In this document: in pieces, positions 32,326 to 41,328 of the stretch
Position numbering within the stretch: the first letter of the stretch is position 1
How the letters are laid out: each line of letters starts with the position of its first letter
Source: Gemmatimonadota bacterium
GTDB taxonomy: Bacteria; Gemmatimonadota; Gemmatimonadetes; Longimicrobiales; Gaopeijiaceae
Assembly (NCBI GenBank): GCA_007121455.1
Contig: SKKN01000011.1
Span: 1-64,000, forward strand
Length of the DNA stretch: 64,000 bases
Direction of reading: 5' to 3'
Notes under the pieces: model-generated
What the model was told of the DNA's origin: nothing
Seen by the model: the letters and a program-made list of their open reading frames with translations, nothing else
The model's database searches: none
Position numbers and translations under genes: made by a program

Positions 32326-33018
32326 TCACCACCCTTCCTCCCCGAGGAGGGGAACGAAGCGGCAGCCGACGAGTGTCTCGGAGTCGAAGTCCTCCCCTTG
32401 TCGAGTCACCCGGATGAGGTCCTGTGAGACGAGCGTGCCCACCGGGATCAGGAGGCGGCCTCCATCGGATGCGATCTGTCGAAGGAGCGATCTCGGCACG
32501 TCCGGCGCCGCCGCGGTCACGATGATGCCGTCGAAGGGAGCTTCTTCCGGCCAGCCCCGACTCCCGTCTCCCACCCGGATCTCGACGTTCTCGATCCCGA
32601 GGGTGTCCAGCGCCCGCCGGGCCGCTTCCGCGAGGGAAGCGATCCGCTCGATCGAGCGGACTTCGCGGGCGAGGAGAGCGAGGACGGCTGCCTGATACCC
32701 GCTTCCCGTTCCGATTTCGAGGATCCGGTCCTCGGGGCCGACCTGGAGGGCCTCGGTCATTGCGGCGACCATGTACGGCTGGGAAAGGGTCTGATCCTGG
32801 CCGATCGGGACCGCGCGGTCCTCGTATGCCTCGGGGTGGAGGGACGGGGGGAGAAATGCCTCCCGGGGAACGCGGGCCATCACCTCCAGGACGCGCGGGT
32901 CGGAGATCCCACGCCGGCGGAGCTGTCGCTCCACCATCGCGGCACGCTTCGCTCGGGTCTCCGGGGGATCCAGGGCGACGCCATTGCCGTCCTCTCCTGC
33001 TCGCCTTCCTTTTCTCAC
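32326..33018 (-). CDS. pcm: Protein-L-isoaspartate O-methyltransferase
   Basis: 230 aa with the start chosen here. It repairs L-isoaspartyl residues using S-adenosylmethionine. MVERQLRRRGISDPRVLEVM and VPREAFLPP begin the family core. VPIGQDQTLSQPYMVAAM is the hallmark active-site segment, and ILEIGTGSGYQAAVLA is the SAM motif I. FDGIIVTAAAPDVP and LLIPVG follow. The start is uncertain: GTG at 33018 is used here, an ATG at 32937 would shorten it by 27 residues, and GTG at 33153 would lengthen it. None has a strong Shine-Dalgarno. Divergent from the next gene and convergent with the Rossmann remnant. Confidence 0.92.
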   Translation of the reverse strand: MRKGRRAGEDGNGVALDPPETRAKRAAMVERQLRRRGISDPRVLEVMARVPREAFLPPSLHPEAYEDRAVPIGQDQTLSQPYMVAAMTEALQVGPEDRILEIGTGSGYQAAVLALLAREVRSIERIASLAEAARRALDTLGIENVEIRVGDGSRGWPEEAPFDGIIVTAAAPDVPRSLLRQIASDGGRLLIPVGTLVSQDLIRVTRQGEDFDSETLVGCRFVPLLGEEGW

Positions 33019-33188
33019 AAGAGGTTTCCACCTGCCGGGGGAAGTTGCTCGGACCTGCCTGGTGCATACACGGTCGTCGTCCTCCGGGTTCGGGATCCGC
33101 GGGCGGCCACAGGTGTACCCGCCACCGAGACTGCCCCCCTTCGAATTCGTCACATTCGACAGCGCTTCATTTGGGAAAAGGGAGAGTT

Positions 33189-34289
33189 ATGCTGACGCAG
33201 GACAAGCTCGTCGACCTCTATCGAAATCTTCGTGAGGAGAAGGTCCTCAGCATCTACATCGATGGTCGAGCCTCGGAGTTTTCCGAGAGGGACCTCTGGA
33301 AGAAGCGACTGGAGCGAGGCCTGGCAGAGGCCAGGAAGGACCTGGAGCAGCGGGCGAACGGCGAAGTGCAGCCCTTCGCCCGAACGCTCGCACGGGTTCA
33401 GGAGAAGCTGGGAGAGCACGATGCCTTCCTTCCCAACCGGGGATGGGTCAGCTTTGCCACGCCGGATAAGCTCTGGTATGCCGAGCCGGTCCGGGTTCCG
33501 ATGCCCGATCTGGTCCGGTGGGAGTCCGGGATCCGAGTCGCGCCGTACGTTCGTGCCCTGAAGCAGGGACGGCCGGTGATTACCGTGCTCGTCGACAGCC
33601 GTCGCGGCCGTGTCTTCCAGTATCAGAACGGGGAGATCGCGGAGCCGGTGAACGTGGTCGTCGATGACATCTCCGGTGATCTCTCCGACGTGAACGTCTC
33701 CAAGCGGGCCACCAGCCGGTCCGGGGTGCGCGGCAAGACCGCGACGGATGCGGCCCAGAAGGTGCTGGAGGTCGAGGCCGGCCGCCTGCGGAAGCATCTC
33801 GCGGGGATCGTCCAGGAGCTGGCCGGGACGGCCGGCTTCTGTGTCATGGGCGGGAACCCGGAGGCCGCCCACGCCCTGAGGGACCAGCTGCCGTCAAACC
33901 TCCAGGAGCGTACGCTCGTCGAGACGGGCCTCCACCTCGAGATGTCGGCCTCCGAAGTGCAGTCCATCTCGGAAGATGCCGCCTCACGTCTGACGCAGTC
34001 CCGTCAGGAATCCCTCCTCGAGGAGGTGATCAACCTGACCCATTCCGGAGGGAAGGGAGCTCTGGGGGCGGAGGAGGTGGAGCGGGCGCTCCGTGAGGGG
34101 CGCGTGGAGACGTTCCTCCTGAGCCGGGGCTTCATCCGCGGAAACCCCGACTACGCCGATCACCTCGTCGGTGCGGCCTTCGAACAGCATGCGGAAGTCG
34201 AGGAGCTGTCCTTCGACGGGGCCGAACGGTTGGACACCGAAGGGGAGGGCGTCGCGGCTCGGCTCCGGTTCGTGAACCCCCCGGCGTAG
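33189..34289 (+). CDS. Bacterial archaeo-eukaryotic release factor (baeRF) family protein
   Basis: 366 aa. The N-terminal part (KLVDLYRNLREEKVLSIYIDG) and the central segment (PVITVLVDSRRGRVFQYQNGEI, about 118-139) match the eRF1-domain-2-like fold of baeRF proteins. AGFCVMGGNPEAAHALRDQLP and a C-terminal FETFL-type region with GGKGALGAEEVERALREGRVETFLLS resemble eRF1 domain 3. baeRF proteins are thought to act at the ribosome, in stalled-peptide hydrolysis or rescue, but their role in bacteria is largely unproven. No GGQ motif is seen in this protein. GGGAGA precedes the ATG. The tRNA gene follows 47 bases downstream. Confidence 0.75.
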   Translation: MLTQDKLVDLYRNLREEKVLSIYIDGRASEFSERDLWKKRLERGLAEARKDLEQRANGEVQPFARTLARVQEKLGEHDAFLPNRGWVSFATPDKLWYAEPVRVPMPDLVRWESGIRVAPYVRALKQGRPVITVLVDSRRGRVFQYQNGEIAEPVNVVVDDISGDLSDVNVSKRATSRSGVRGKTATDAAQKVLEVEAGRLRKHLAGIVQELAGTAGFCVMGGNPEAAHALRDQLPSNLQERTLVETGLHLEMSASEVQSISEDAASRLTQSRQESLLEEVINLTHSGGKGALGAEEVERALREGRVETFLLSRGFIRGNPDYADHLVGAAFEQHAEVEELSFDGAERLDTEGEGVAARLRFVNPPA

Positions 34290-34336
34290 GGGCACTGGCC
34301 CCGTCGCCGATGGGGAGCCAGTATTCCTGGCACCCC

Positions 34337-34410
34337 GGGCCCATAGCTCAGCTGGTCAGAGCAGCGGACTCATAATCCGACGGTCCCAGGTTCAAGTCCT
34401 GGTGGGCCCA
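34337..34410 (+). tRNA. tRNA with CAT anticodon (Ile2 or elongator Met)
   Basis: 74 bases fold as a complete cloverleaf. The acceptor is GGGCCCA/TGGGCCC with discriminator A, the D-arm is GCTC...GAGC, and the anticodon loop is CTCATAA (CAT). The T-arm is CCAGG-TTCAAGT-CCTGG. CCA is not encoded. Several positions (AGAGCAGCGGACTCATAATCC, TTCAAGTCC) are closer to tRNA-Ile2, whose C34 is modified to lysidine, than to elongator tRNA-Met. The lack of an initiator-type mismatch argues against fMet. The choice between Ile2 and Met remains open. Confidence 0.95.
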
Positions 34411-34444
34411 CTTGACCGACCCGGTGTGCGCGGCTCGACCGCGT

Positions 34445-35395
34445 TCATCGACGGCGCCCGCGCCCGACGATGGTGTCGATGGCCTCGAGCGCATCGGTCG
34501 CCTCGGAGAGCCGGATGACCTCCCCCTCCAGCTTGTCGCAGCGGGCTTCGATCCGGGCCCGCTCGTCCCGTTCTGCCCGAAGTCGCGCTTCGAGCTCGGT
34601 GATCTCCGCCGACCGGAGCTCGACGAGGTCGCGCATCTCCTCGACCTCCTGAAGAGCGGCCTCCTTTTCGGCGTCTTGTCGCTCGAGCGCGGATTCGGCT
34701 TCCGCAAGCACGGTGGCCTGCTCGTGGTCGAGGCGGCGCCGCTCGGCGAGTTCGGCGAGGACGAGATCGCGCTCGGCCGCCAGCGCCTCGGCTTCCGCTA
34801 CGGCGGCGTCCGCGACTTCCGCACGTTCCTCGGCGAGGGCTTCGACTCCGGCGCGGCTCCGTCGCTCGCGCTCCAGCTCGCTCTCGGCCTCCGCGAGCGC
34901 CGTGCGGGCCTCCTCGAGTTGGCCGGCGATATCCGTCCGCTCCCGGACCGCTGTCTCCATGCGGGCCCTCAGTTCCTCGACCGCCTCCCGAACCGCTGCC
35001 GCCGTGCGTGTGGGCTCGTTCCCCGTGGAAGGGGGACGGGAGGCCAGAGCGAGGCGCTCCCGGAGGGCGGCCAGGCGATCCCGCCCGTCGGAGGCAGGAG
35101 CTGGGGAAGCAGCAGCTGTGGAGGCAGCAACTGGATCCGGGGCCTGCGTGGCCGCCTTCTGGAGACTCGGGTCCGGCCGTTTTGGGGGCGCCTCGGGCTC
35201 TTCCGTCTCCGCCGCGAAAAGCGAAGCCTCGGCTACCTCTTCGACCGCCTCCTCTCCGGTTTCACGAACCTCCTCCCCAGCTTCGCGAACCTCTTCTTCG
35301 GTGTCCACGGAATCCGAGGTGAGCTGCGTCAGCACCCGTCCGATCTGGGTTTTCGGCTTTCGGGCCGGCACGCTGTCGTTAAAGCGGTTTCTCAT
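34445..35395 (-). CDS. Coiled-coil protein in a ParA operon (PomX-like position)
   Basis: 316 aa. The N-terminus is strongly basic (MRNRFNDSVPARKPKTQIGR). An acidic and Ala/Pro-rich linker (about 30-105) follows. From about 110 to the end (LAALRERLALAS..., AVREAVEELRARMETAV, GQLEEARTALAEAESELERE, DLVELRSAEITELEARLRAE, CDKLEGEVIRLSEATDALEA) the heptad pattern of a long coiled coil continues nearly unbroken. The ATG overlaps the ParA stop by 4 bases. Partners of ParA ATPases (ParB, MinE, PomX) typically stimulate ATP hydrolysis through a short basic N-terminal peptide, as seen here. Function in positioning is inferred from this context; no enzymatic motif is present. Confidence 0.75.
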   Translation of the reverse strand: MRNRFNDSVPARKPKTQIGRVLTQLTSDSVDTEEEVREAGEEVRETGEEAVEEVAEASLFAAETEEPEAPPKRPDPSLQKAATQAPDPVAASTAAASPAPASDGRDRLAALRERLALASRPPSTGNEPTRTAAAVREAVEELRARMETAVRERTDIAGQLEEARTALAEAESELERERRSRAGVEALAEERAEVADAAVAEAEALAAERDLVLAELAERRRLDHEQATVLAEAESALERQDAEKEAALQEVEEMRDLVELRSAEITELEARLRAERDERARIEARCDKLEGEVIRLSEATDALEAIDTIVGRGRRR

Positions 35396-36357
35396 GCACT
35401 CCTCTCCTTCGCGTCCCCGTCGGGGGCACGCATGATTTCTGTGACCAACGAACGGATGTCGTGGGCTCCGCGGCACCTCGGAGCGAAGACGGAGATGGGA
35501 AGTCCCTCGCTGGTGGCCTGTGCGAACTGGGTGCACTGGCGCACCACGGTTCGCGAGAGGAACTCCGAATAATGGGTTTCGAGGGCGTGCTTCGCCTCTC
35601 GTGCGATGCGCGTCGTCGGGTTGAATTGATTGAGGAGGATGACGATTCGTTCAAGCGTATGGTCGAGATCCTCTTCGAGCTCTCCCACGGTTTCGAAGAG
35701 GAGCTTGAGGCCATGGAAAGAAAGAAAGTCCGGAAGGACGGGCACGATGAGGTCGTCGGTGGCGATCAGCGCGTTCAGGTTCAGGAGACCGAAGGACGGC
35801 GGAGCGTCCATTACGGCAAAGTCATATCGGTCCGACACCGATTCCAGCGCCTTCTTCAATCGGTACTCTCTGCCGGCCAGCGGCATCAAGGCCAGGTCGA
35901 CCGTGCTCATCCCCAGGTTGGCGGGGATGAGGTCGAAGTTGGTGAGCGGAGTGTCTACGAGCACGTCATCGATCGCGACGCGGTCGATCAGCACATCGTA
36001 GATGGTGCGCTCGTGCTCCTCGCCCTTGAAGCCGAGGTGCTGCGTCGCATGCCCCTGCGAGTCGAGGTCGATGAGCAGGACCCTGTGACCGAGCTCCGCC
36101 AGATGAAACGCGTACCCGACCGAAAGGCTCGTCTTCCCCGTCCCTCCCTTGAAGTTCAGGAAGAGCTGGTGGCGCATCGGGCTTCGGGGTGGCCGCCGGT
36201 TCAACGCCTTGCGGTAGGCGGAGAGGTGAAGGGGGTCGTATTCCTCTGGGCCACCGTCCAGCCGCTTCAGCTCCGGACGGTCGTCTGCCTTGGCGAGCTC
36301 CCGGTCGGAGATCCCCAGAAGCCTGGCGAACTGTCTTCTCCGGTAACGGATCTCCAC
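35392..36357 (-). CDS. ParA/MinD-family ATPase with N-terminal helix-turn-helix-like extension
   Basis: 321 aa. Residues 1-58 (YRRRQFARLLGISDRELAKAD...YDPLHLSAYRKALN) look like a small MerR-type DNA-binding unit. The ATPase core has the deviant Walker A NFKGGTGKTSLS with signature Lys70 and Lys75. LLIDLDSQGHATQHLG (Walker A') and FAVMDAPPSFGLL (Walker B) follow. There is no C-terminal amphipathic helix of the MinD type, so it probably binds the nucleoid as ParA/PomZ do. No ParB with a CTP-binding domain and no parS-like repeats are visible. It sits between two coiled-coil proteins in one minus-strand transcript, with a 4-base overlap downstream and 47 bases upstream. Confidence 0.88.
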   Translation of the reverse strand: MEIRYRRRQFARLLGISDRELAKADDRPELKRLDGGPEEYDPLHLSAYRKALNRRPPRSPMRHQLFLNFKGGTGKTSLSVGYAFHLAELGHRVLLIDLDSQGHATQHLGFKGEEHERTIYDVLIDRVAIDDVLVDTPLTNFDLIPANLGMSTVDLALMPLAGREYRLKKALESVSDRYDFAVMDAPPSFGLLNLNALIATDDLIVPVLPDFLSFHGLKLLFETVGELEEDLDHTLERIVILLNQFNPTTRIAREAKHALETHYSEFLSRTVVRQCTQFAQATSEGLPISVFAPRCRGAHDIRSLVTEIMRAPDGDAKERSA

Positions 36358-36404
36358 GAAATCTCTCTGCGAATGCGAACGGTTCCGGTGAATCGGTACG
36401 TCGG

Positions 36405-37886
36405 TCAGCTTCCCGCGTCCCGGGGTTCCTGCCCTGAAGTCGCGAACGTCCGCTCTCGGTCGTCTGCCGGTACGTTCGTAGGCGACGCGTGGCGCAGGAC
36501 CTCGCGGACGACCCTGCGCACCTGGGGGTCGCGATCAGCTCGGAGCGGGTCGAGCAGCGAATGCAGCTCCAGTCCGCGGGAGGTCGCCGCAGCGAGCACG
36601 GCTCGGCGGCGCACTCGTGGATCCACGTCGGCAAACCCCAGGCGCAGTTGCGCCCCGAGCCGGGTGGGGTCGTCCCGGAGGAGTCGGGCCATCCGTTCAA
36701 GGGCCGCCGCACGCGCGGTGGGATCCCGCGATTGGAGCTCCCCTGCGGCGTTACCCTCACTGGGTGTCTCCTCCCGATCTACTACGTCTGCGCCCTCCGG
36801 CGCAATCGCGGCGCTCTCCGTTGCCTCGTCCACGACGGGCTCCCCCTCTTCCGCCTCCTCGGCGCCCGGAGAGGGCGAGCCGAAGAGGTCCGGGTCCTGA
36901 TCGTGCTCGTCCGGGGCAGCTCCGGGCTCGGACTCGGCGGGATCCTCCAAACCGGAAGCTTCGACTTCGAGCTCCGACTGCTCCCCCGGCGCTCCCTTCG
37001 GCTCGGCGGGCTCCGCATCGGGGAGCGTCTCGCCATCGTCAATTCCATCCGACTCTGCTTCGGGTTCTCCGGCCTGTGCCGCGGTTTCAGTCTCTGCCGT
37101 CGCCTCTGCCGCGGTATCGGTCTCTGTTGTGGCTTCTGCTGCCTGCACCTGCCGGGAAGCCCCAGGCCGTGTCTCCCGTGCATCGGGAGCCTCTCCGCTC
37201 GGAGGTACATCTTCCTCTTCGCGAGAAGGTGCGTCCGGGTCCAGCCCGGCCCGGATCATTCGTTCCCGGAGCTCGGCTTCGTGCCGCTCGCTCGCGGCGT
37301 TTCGCCTTTCCAGGTCGAGGATGTCCTGGCGAAGCTCGGCCATGAACTCCGCGAGATCGACCGCTTCCGGGCCGTCCGTCTGCACGAGTCGCTGCCAGGC
37401 GGCAACCCGCGTCAGGAGAACCTCTCGTGTGAGAAGGAGTTGATCCATTCTAGCGCGGACGCGCGCAAGCGTCTGCTCGCTGGAGAGGGACCTCTCGCGT
37501 AGAGCGAGGACCTCTCGTCGGAGTCGGACCAGCTCTGCTGTATCATCACGGGCACCGGATTCGAAGAGGTGGCCATCGAGTTCCGCTCGAAGCACCTCGG
37601 AGCGGTCCAACCGTTCGTGCAGTGACACGATCTCTTCCCGTGCCTCGGCGAGCTCCTGGTGAAGGAGGCCGTGTCGGCGGGCGTGAGCCGCCTCCCTCGC
37701 CGTGGCGACCGCGAGCGAAGCTCGACTTCGGTCGGCATCGGCGCGCGCCTCGTCCAGCGCCGAGCGAAGGTGCTCCAGGCGACATTCGAGGAGGAGGATG
37801 CGCTCCTCATGATCCGACGGAGGGTTCCGACTCGTGGATTCCCTGTTGCGCTCTACCACTGGAACACGTTCTCCCGTCTCGCTCAT
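36405..37886 (-). CDS. Coiled-coil / acidic linker / HEAT-repeat protein (PomY-like)
   Basis: 493 aa. From about 22 to 195 there is a coiled coil (LLLECRLEHLRSALDEARAD, LLHQELAEAREEIVSLHERL, ALRERSLSSEQTLARVRARM, FMAELRQDILDLERRNAASE). About 200-385 is a disordered, strongly acidic stretch of Glu, Ala, Pro and Asp. The C-terminus (about 388-475) has HEAT-like helices: DPTARAAALERMARLLRDDP, VDPRVRRRAVLAAATSRGLE and RDPQVRRVVREVLRHA. This order of coiled coil, low-complexity and HEAT parts recalls PomY of Myxococcus, although there HEAT is central. GGTGG precedes the ATG. The frame continues far upstream across non-homologous sequence, which is rejected. First gene of the ParA cluster. Confidence 0.75.
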   Translation of the reverse strand: MSETGERVPVVERNRESTSRNPPSDHEERILLLECRLEHLRSALDEARADADRSRASLAVATAREAAHARRHGLLHQELAEAREEIVSLHERLDRSEVLRAELDGHLFESGARDDTAELVRLRREVLALRERSLSSEQTLARVRARMDQLLLTREVLLTRVAAWQRLVQTDGPEAVDLAEFMAELRQDILDLERRNAASERHEAELRERMIRAGLDPDAPSREEEDVPPSGEAPDARETRPGASRQVQAAEATTETDTAAEATAETETAAQAGEPEAESDGIDDGETLPDAEPAEPKGAPGEQSELEVEASGLEDPAESEPGAAPDEHDQDPDLFGSPSPGAEEAEEGEPVVDEATESAAIAPEGADVVDREETPSEGNAAGELQSRDPTARAAALERMARLLRDDPTRLGAQLRLGFADVDPRVRRRAVLAAATSRGLELHSLLDPLRADRDPQVRRVVREVLRHASPTNVPADDRERTFATSGQEPRDAGS

Positions 37887-38225
37887 GTGCACCACCCGTC
37901 GAATCGTGTCGGGACCACCAGGCGACGTGGGACGGGGCTCCACCGAGGGCCCCGCCGACCTGGCGCACGAACCATAGACTCGGCGGTCCCAGCGGGCAAG
38001 GATGGATGGGAGGAGACGCAGGCGGTCGCGCACCGTCTTCCCGAGGGCGTGTGCAAATGCGGGGGGATCGTGTTCTCTTGTGGGTCGGCGTCTCGCTTGA
38101 CGGCGCGAACCTCCACGTCCGAAACTTGAAAGACTCCGTGCTGGCGGTTTGCCCCGGCGGGCGACGATCACGCGTTCATCATCGAGGGGACTGAATCCGG
38201 TGACCGGGAAGGCAAGCAGGAACGG
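37887..38225. other. Intergenic region between the divergent ParA cluster and rhomboid gene
   Basis: 339 bases without a convincing gene. It must hold the divergent promoters of both neighbours, but no strong -35/-10 pair stands out; a TTGACG at 38097 lacks a matching -10. Short reading frames here have no ribosome binding site or protein-like composition. Confidence 0.5.
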
Positions 38226-39047
38226 ATGGGCAAGCGCACGCCGGGCCAGGAGGCTCCGGTGACGCCATGGGTCAAACGACTTCTCCTGGCGAACGTCGGC
38301 GTCTTTATCGGGATGATGATGCTGCCTCGTCCGCAGCTCGAGGCGTTCCTGAGCGCGACGGTCCTCGTGCCGGCTCAGGTGCTCGTCCGGCCGTGGACGA
38401 TCGTGACGTACATGTTCCTCCACGCCGGGCTCTGGCACCTCCTTTTCAACATGATCGCGCTCTTCTTTTTCGGGCCGCGGCTCGAAGCGAGGCTCGGTAG
38501 CCGGCACTTTCTCTACCTCTACCTGCTGAGCGGATTCATGGGGGCGGCGCTCTCCGTCTTCACCCCGTACGCGCGCATCGTCGGTGCGTCCGGTGCCGTC
38601 TTCGGGGTACTCCTGGGGTTCGCCCTGTACTGGCCGCACGAGCGGATCTACATCTGGGCGATCTTGCCGGTGGAGGCGCGCTGGCTCGTGATCTTCCTCA
38701 CCGCTCTCTCCCTCTACGGCGGGATCACGGGTGCACAGGGCGGGATCGCCCACTTCGCCCATCTGGGTGGGTTCCTCGGTGGCTGGATCTTCCTGAAGTG
38801 GCGGGACCGGAACACCGGCGCAGCTCGATTCAAGCGCCAGGTCGAGCAGGCCAGGGCGGGGGCCGGGAGTTTGGGGAGCAGGGAGGTGGAGCGATGGCGA
38901 CACGTGCCGCTGGATCAACTCCATCCCCTGAACCGCGAGGAGTTCGAGAGGATCCTCGAGAAGGTGGGTGCGCGGGGCGCGAGCTCGCTCACACCGGATG
39001 AACGGGGGTTCATGAACCGTTTCGTGCGGCGGAACGAGGAGAGGTAA
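38226..39047 (+). CDS. Rhomboid-family intramembrane serine protease
   Basis: 273 aa. Six membrane segments are visible. The catalytic Ser is in [13 protein letters not shown] (Ser122), and the catalytic His in [15 protein letters not shown] (His179). [22 protein letters not shown] is the rhomboid L1/TM2 hallmark with the WHLLFNM motif. A cytoplasmic tail of about 80 residues (about 195-273) is polar and ends [15 protein letters not shown] precedes the ATG. The next gene starts 22 bases downstream on the same strand but is not functionally related by sequence. The substrate is unknown. Confidence 0.9.
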   Translation: MGKRTPGQEAPVTPWVKRLLLANVGVFIGMMMLPRPQLEAFLSATVLVPAQVLVRPWTIVTYMFLHAGLWHLLFNMIALFFFGPRLEARLGSRHFLYLYLLSGFMGAALSVFTPYARIVGASGAVFGVLLGFALYWPHERIYIWAILPVEARWLVIFLTALSLYGGITGAQGGIAHFAHLGGFLGGWIFLKWRDRNTGAARFKRQVEQARAGAGSLGSREVERWRHVPLDQLHPLNREEFERILEKVGARGASSLTPDERGFMNRFVRRNEER

Positions 39048-39069
39048 TCCACCACGAAGGAGGGCGCCG

Positions 39070-41328
39070 ATGCCCGGTCCTGTGAATCCGTCCGGCTGGG
39101 CCTCGTTGAGGCCGTTCGGCCTGGGGGAGGTGAAGCCCCACCACCTGGGGGAGATGGCCCAGGTGGCATGGAAGAACCGCGACGAGTTGGCGTTCGCCTG
39201 GAGGATTCTGAACGACGGGGTCTGCGACGGCTGTGCCCTCGGAACGACCGGCCTCCGCGACCACACGATGGAGGGGATCCACCTCTGCACCGTCCGCCTG
39301 AACCTCCTCCGTCTGAACACGATGGGTGCCCTCGATCCCGCTCTCCTCGAGGATGCGGAGGCGCTCCTCGCCCGGGACGAGTCGGAGCTTCTCGAGCTGG
39401 GCCGGCTTCCCTATCCGATGCTCCGGGAGCGCGGTGATCGCGGCTTTCGGCGGGTGTCGTGGGACGAGGCGCTGGACCTCGCATCCGGGCGCATCCGCGC
39501 AACGGACCCCGATCGGATCTCGTTCTACCTCACCTCCCGCGGAATCACGAACGAGGTCTATTACGTCGCGCAAAAGGTCGCCCGGTTCCTGGGGACGAAC
39601 CACGTCGACAACTCGGCGCGGATCTGTCACGCACCGAGCACTATTGCGCTCAAACGCTCCCTCGGCGTCGCGGCCTCGACGTGCTCGTATCGCGACTGGT
39701 TCGGGACGGACCTCCTGATCTTCCTCGGCTCCGACGCACCGAACAACCAACCCGTCTCCACCAAGTACATGTACTACGCGAAGCAGGAGGGGACGCAGAT
39801 CGTCATGGTGAACCCGTATCGGGAGCCGGGGCTCGATCGCTACTGGGTCCCCTCGGTCCCCGAGAGTGCTCTGTTCGGGACCAAGCTCACGGACCACTAC
39901 TACCAGATTCACCAGGGGGGGGACGTCTCCTTCCTGAACGGCGTCCTGAAGCACCTGCTGGCGGAGGACCGGGTAGACGAGGAATTCGTCGCGGCGCACA
40001 CCACCGGCTTCGACGAGGTGAGGAGGAGTGTGGAGGGTGAGGCCTGGGAGGACCTCGAGCGGGGATCGGGAGTCGACCGGGAGAGGATGGCGGACTTCGC
40101 CCGGCTCCTGGCGGAGGCCGAATCCGCGGTGTTCGTGTGGAGCATGGGCCTCACGCAGCACCGGTTCGGCGTGGACAACGTGCAGGCCGTGATCAATGTG
40201 GCGCTCGCCCGGGGGTTCGTCGGGCGGGAAAAATGTGGGCTCATGCCGATCCGGGGGCACTCCGGGGTACAGGGCGGCGCGGAGATGGGCGCGGTGCCGT
40301 GGACCCTCCCGGGAGGGCTCCCGCTCGACGAGGAGAACCGGCGGCGCTTCTCCGACCTGTGGGGCTTCGACGTTCCGGGAGGACGCGGCCTCTCCGCCGT
40401 CGAGAGCATGGACGCCGCGCACCGGGGCGACATCGACGTCCTCTGGGCCGTCGGCGGCAACCACCTGAAGACGCTTCCGGATCCGGACTACTGCCGGGAA
40501 GCCCTCGAGCGGGTGCCCCTGCGCGTCCATCACGACATCATCCTCACGCACCAGATGCTCGTCGAAGCGGAGGAGGCGGTGCTCCTGCTCCCGGCCACGA
40601 CGCGTTACGAGCAGCCGGGTGGGGGCACGGAGACGACGACGGAGCGGAGGGTCTACTTCAGCCCGGAGATTCCCGGCCGGAGGATCGGGGAGGCCCGCTC
40701 GGAGTGGGAGGTCTTCCAGGAGCTCGCCGCCCGGGTGAGGCCCGAGGAAGCGGATCGGATCCGCTTCGCGGATGCGGCGGCGATCCGGGCGGAGATCGCT
40801 CGCGCGAACCCCGTCTACGAAGGCATTCAGGAGCTCAGGAAGAAGGGAGACACCTTTCAGTGGGGTGGCCCCCGCCTCTGCGAGGGAGCCCAATTCACCA
40901 CGGAGGACGGGCGTGCAAGCTTGTACCCCGCGACTCCTCCCCATCTCCGGATCCCGGAGGGGTGGTTCCATGCGACGACGCGGCGGGGAAAGCAGTTCAA
41001 TTCGATCGTGCAGAGTGCGCGGGACCCCCTGAACGCGGCACTTCGGGAGGACGTCCTCATCGCGCAGGGAGACGCGGAGCGGCTCGGGCTGGAGGACGGC
41101 GACCCCCTCCTCCTCCGCTCCGAGTTCGGTGAGATGCGGGGGCGCTGCAAGGTGGCGGACATCCGGGAGCGCAACCTCCAGGTCCACTGGCCCGAGGGGA
41201 ACGTCCTGATTCCGCGGGCGGTGACCGAGCCCGGTTCCGGGATTCCCGAGTACTCTGCGCTGGTCGAAGTCCTTCCGGTCGCGGGGTCACGGACGAAGTC
41301 CCCCGCCGAGCTGCCCGGAGGAGCCTGA
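39070..41328 (+). CDS. FdhF/YdeP-family molybdopterin oxidoreductase
   Basis: 752 aa bis-MGD enzyme related to the catalytic chain of formate dehydrogenase H and E. coli YdeP. The N-terminal [19 protein letters not shown] motif with later LC (about 49-73) may bind an FeS cluster. [39 protein letters not shown] and [26 protein letters not shown] are family-typical. [16 protein letters not shown] follows. The C-terminal molybdopterin-dinucleotide binding domain contains [32 protein letters not shown] precedes the ATG. fdhD and a mobA-mobB fusion follow with overlaps, forming an enzyme-plus-cofactor-maturation module. The true substrate is not known for this family; formate is only one possibility. 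Confidence 0.88.
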   Translation: MPGPVNPSGWASLRPFGLGEVKPHHLGEMAQVAWKNRDELAFAWRILNDGVCDGCALGTTGLRDHTMEGIHLCTVRLNLLRLNTMGALDPALLEDAEALLARDESELLELGRLPYPMLRERGDRGFRRVSWDEALDLASGRIRATDPDRISFYLTSRGITNEVYYVAQKVARFLGTNHVDNSARICHAPSTIALKRSLGVAASTCSYRDWFGTDLLIFLGSDAPNNQPVSTKYMYYAKQEGTQIVMVNPYREPGLDRYWVPSVPESALFGTKLTDHYYQIHQGGDVSFLNGVLKHLLAEDRVDEEFVAAHTTGFDEVRRSVEGEAWEDLERGSGVDRERMADFARLLAEAESAVFVWSMGLTQHRFGVDNVQAVINVALARGFVGREKCGLMPIRGHSGVQGGAEMGAVPWTLPGGLPLDEENRRRFSDLWGFDVPGGRGLSAVESMDAAHRGDIDVLWAVGGNHLKTLPDPDYCREALERVPLRVHHDIILTHQMLVEAEEAVLLLPATTRYEQPGGGTETTTERRVYFSPEIPGRRIGEARSEWEVFQELAARVRPEEADRIRFADAAAIRAEIARANPVYEGIQELRKKGDTFQWGGPRLCEGAQFTTEDGRASLYPATPPHLRIPEGWFHATTRRGKQFNSIVQSARDPLNAALREDVLIAQGDAERLGLEDGDPLLLRSEFGEMRGRCKVADIRERNLQVHWPEGNVLIPRAVTEPGSGIPEYSALVEVLPVAGSRTKSPAELPGGA

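Noticed and set aside
38097-38125. Promoter for the rhomboid gene starting at TTGACG
   Set aside because: At spacings of 17 or 18 bases there is no acceptable -10 box (CGAAAC or GAAACT).
37887-39320. Long minus-strand reading frame upstream of the HEAT/coiled-coil gene
   Set aside because: It is open only because of GC-rich codon bias. It lies antisense to the rhomboid gene and an intergenic region, and its translation is low-complexity and lacks any domain.
39010-41187. 725-codon minus-strand frame
   Set aside because: It lies antisense to the FdhF/YdeP gene, whose product shows clear family motifs. The minus product has no recognisable domain.
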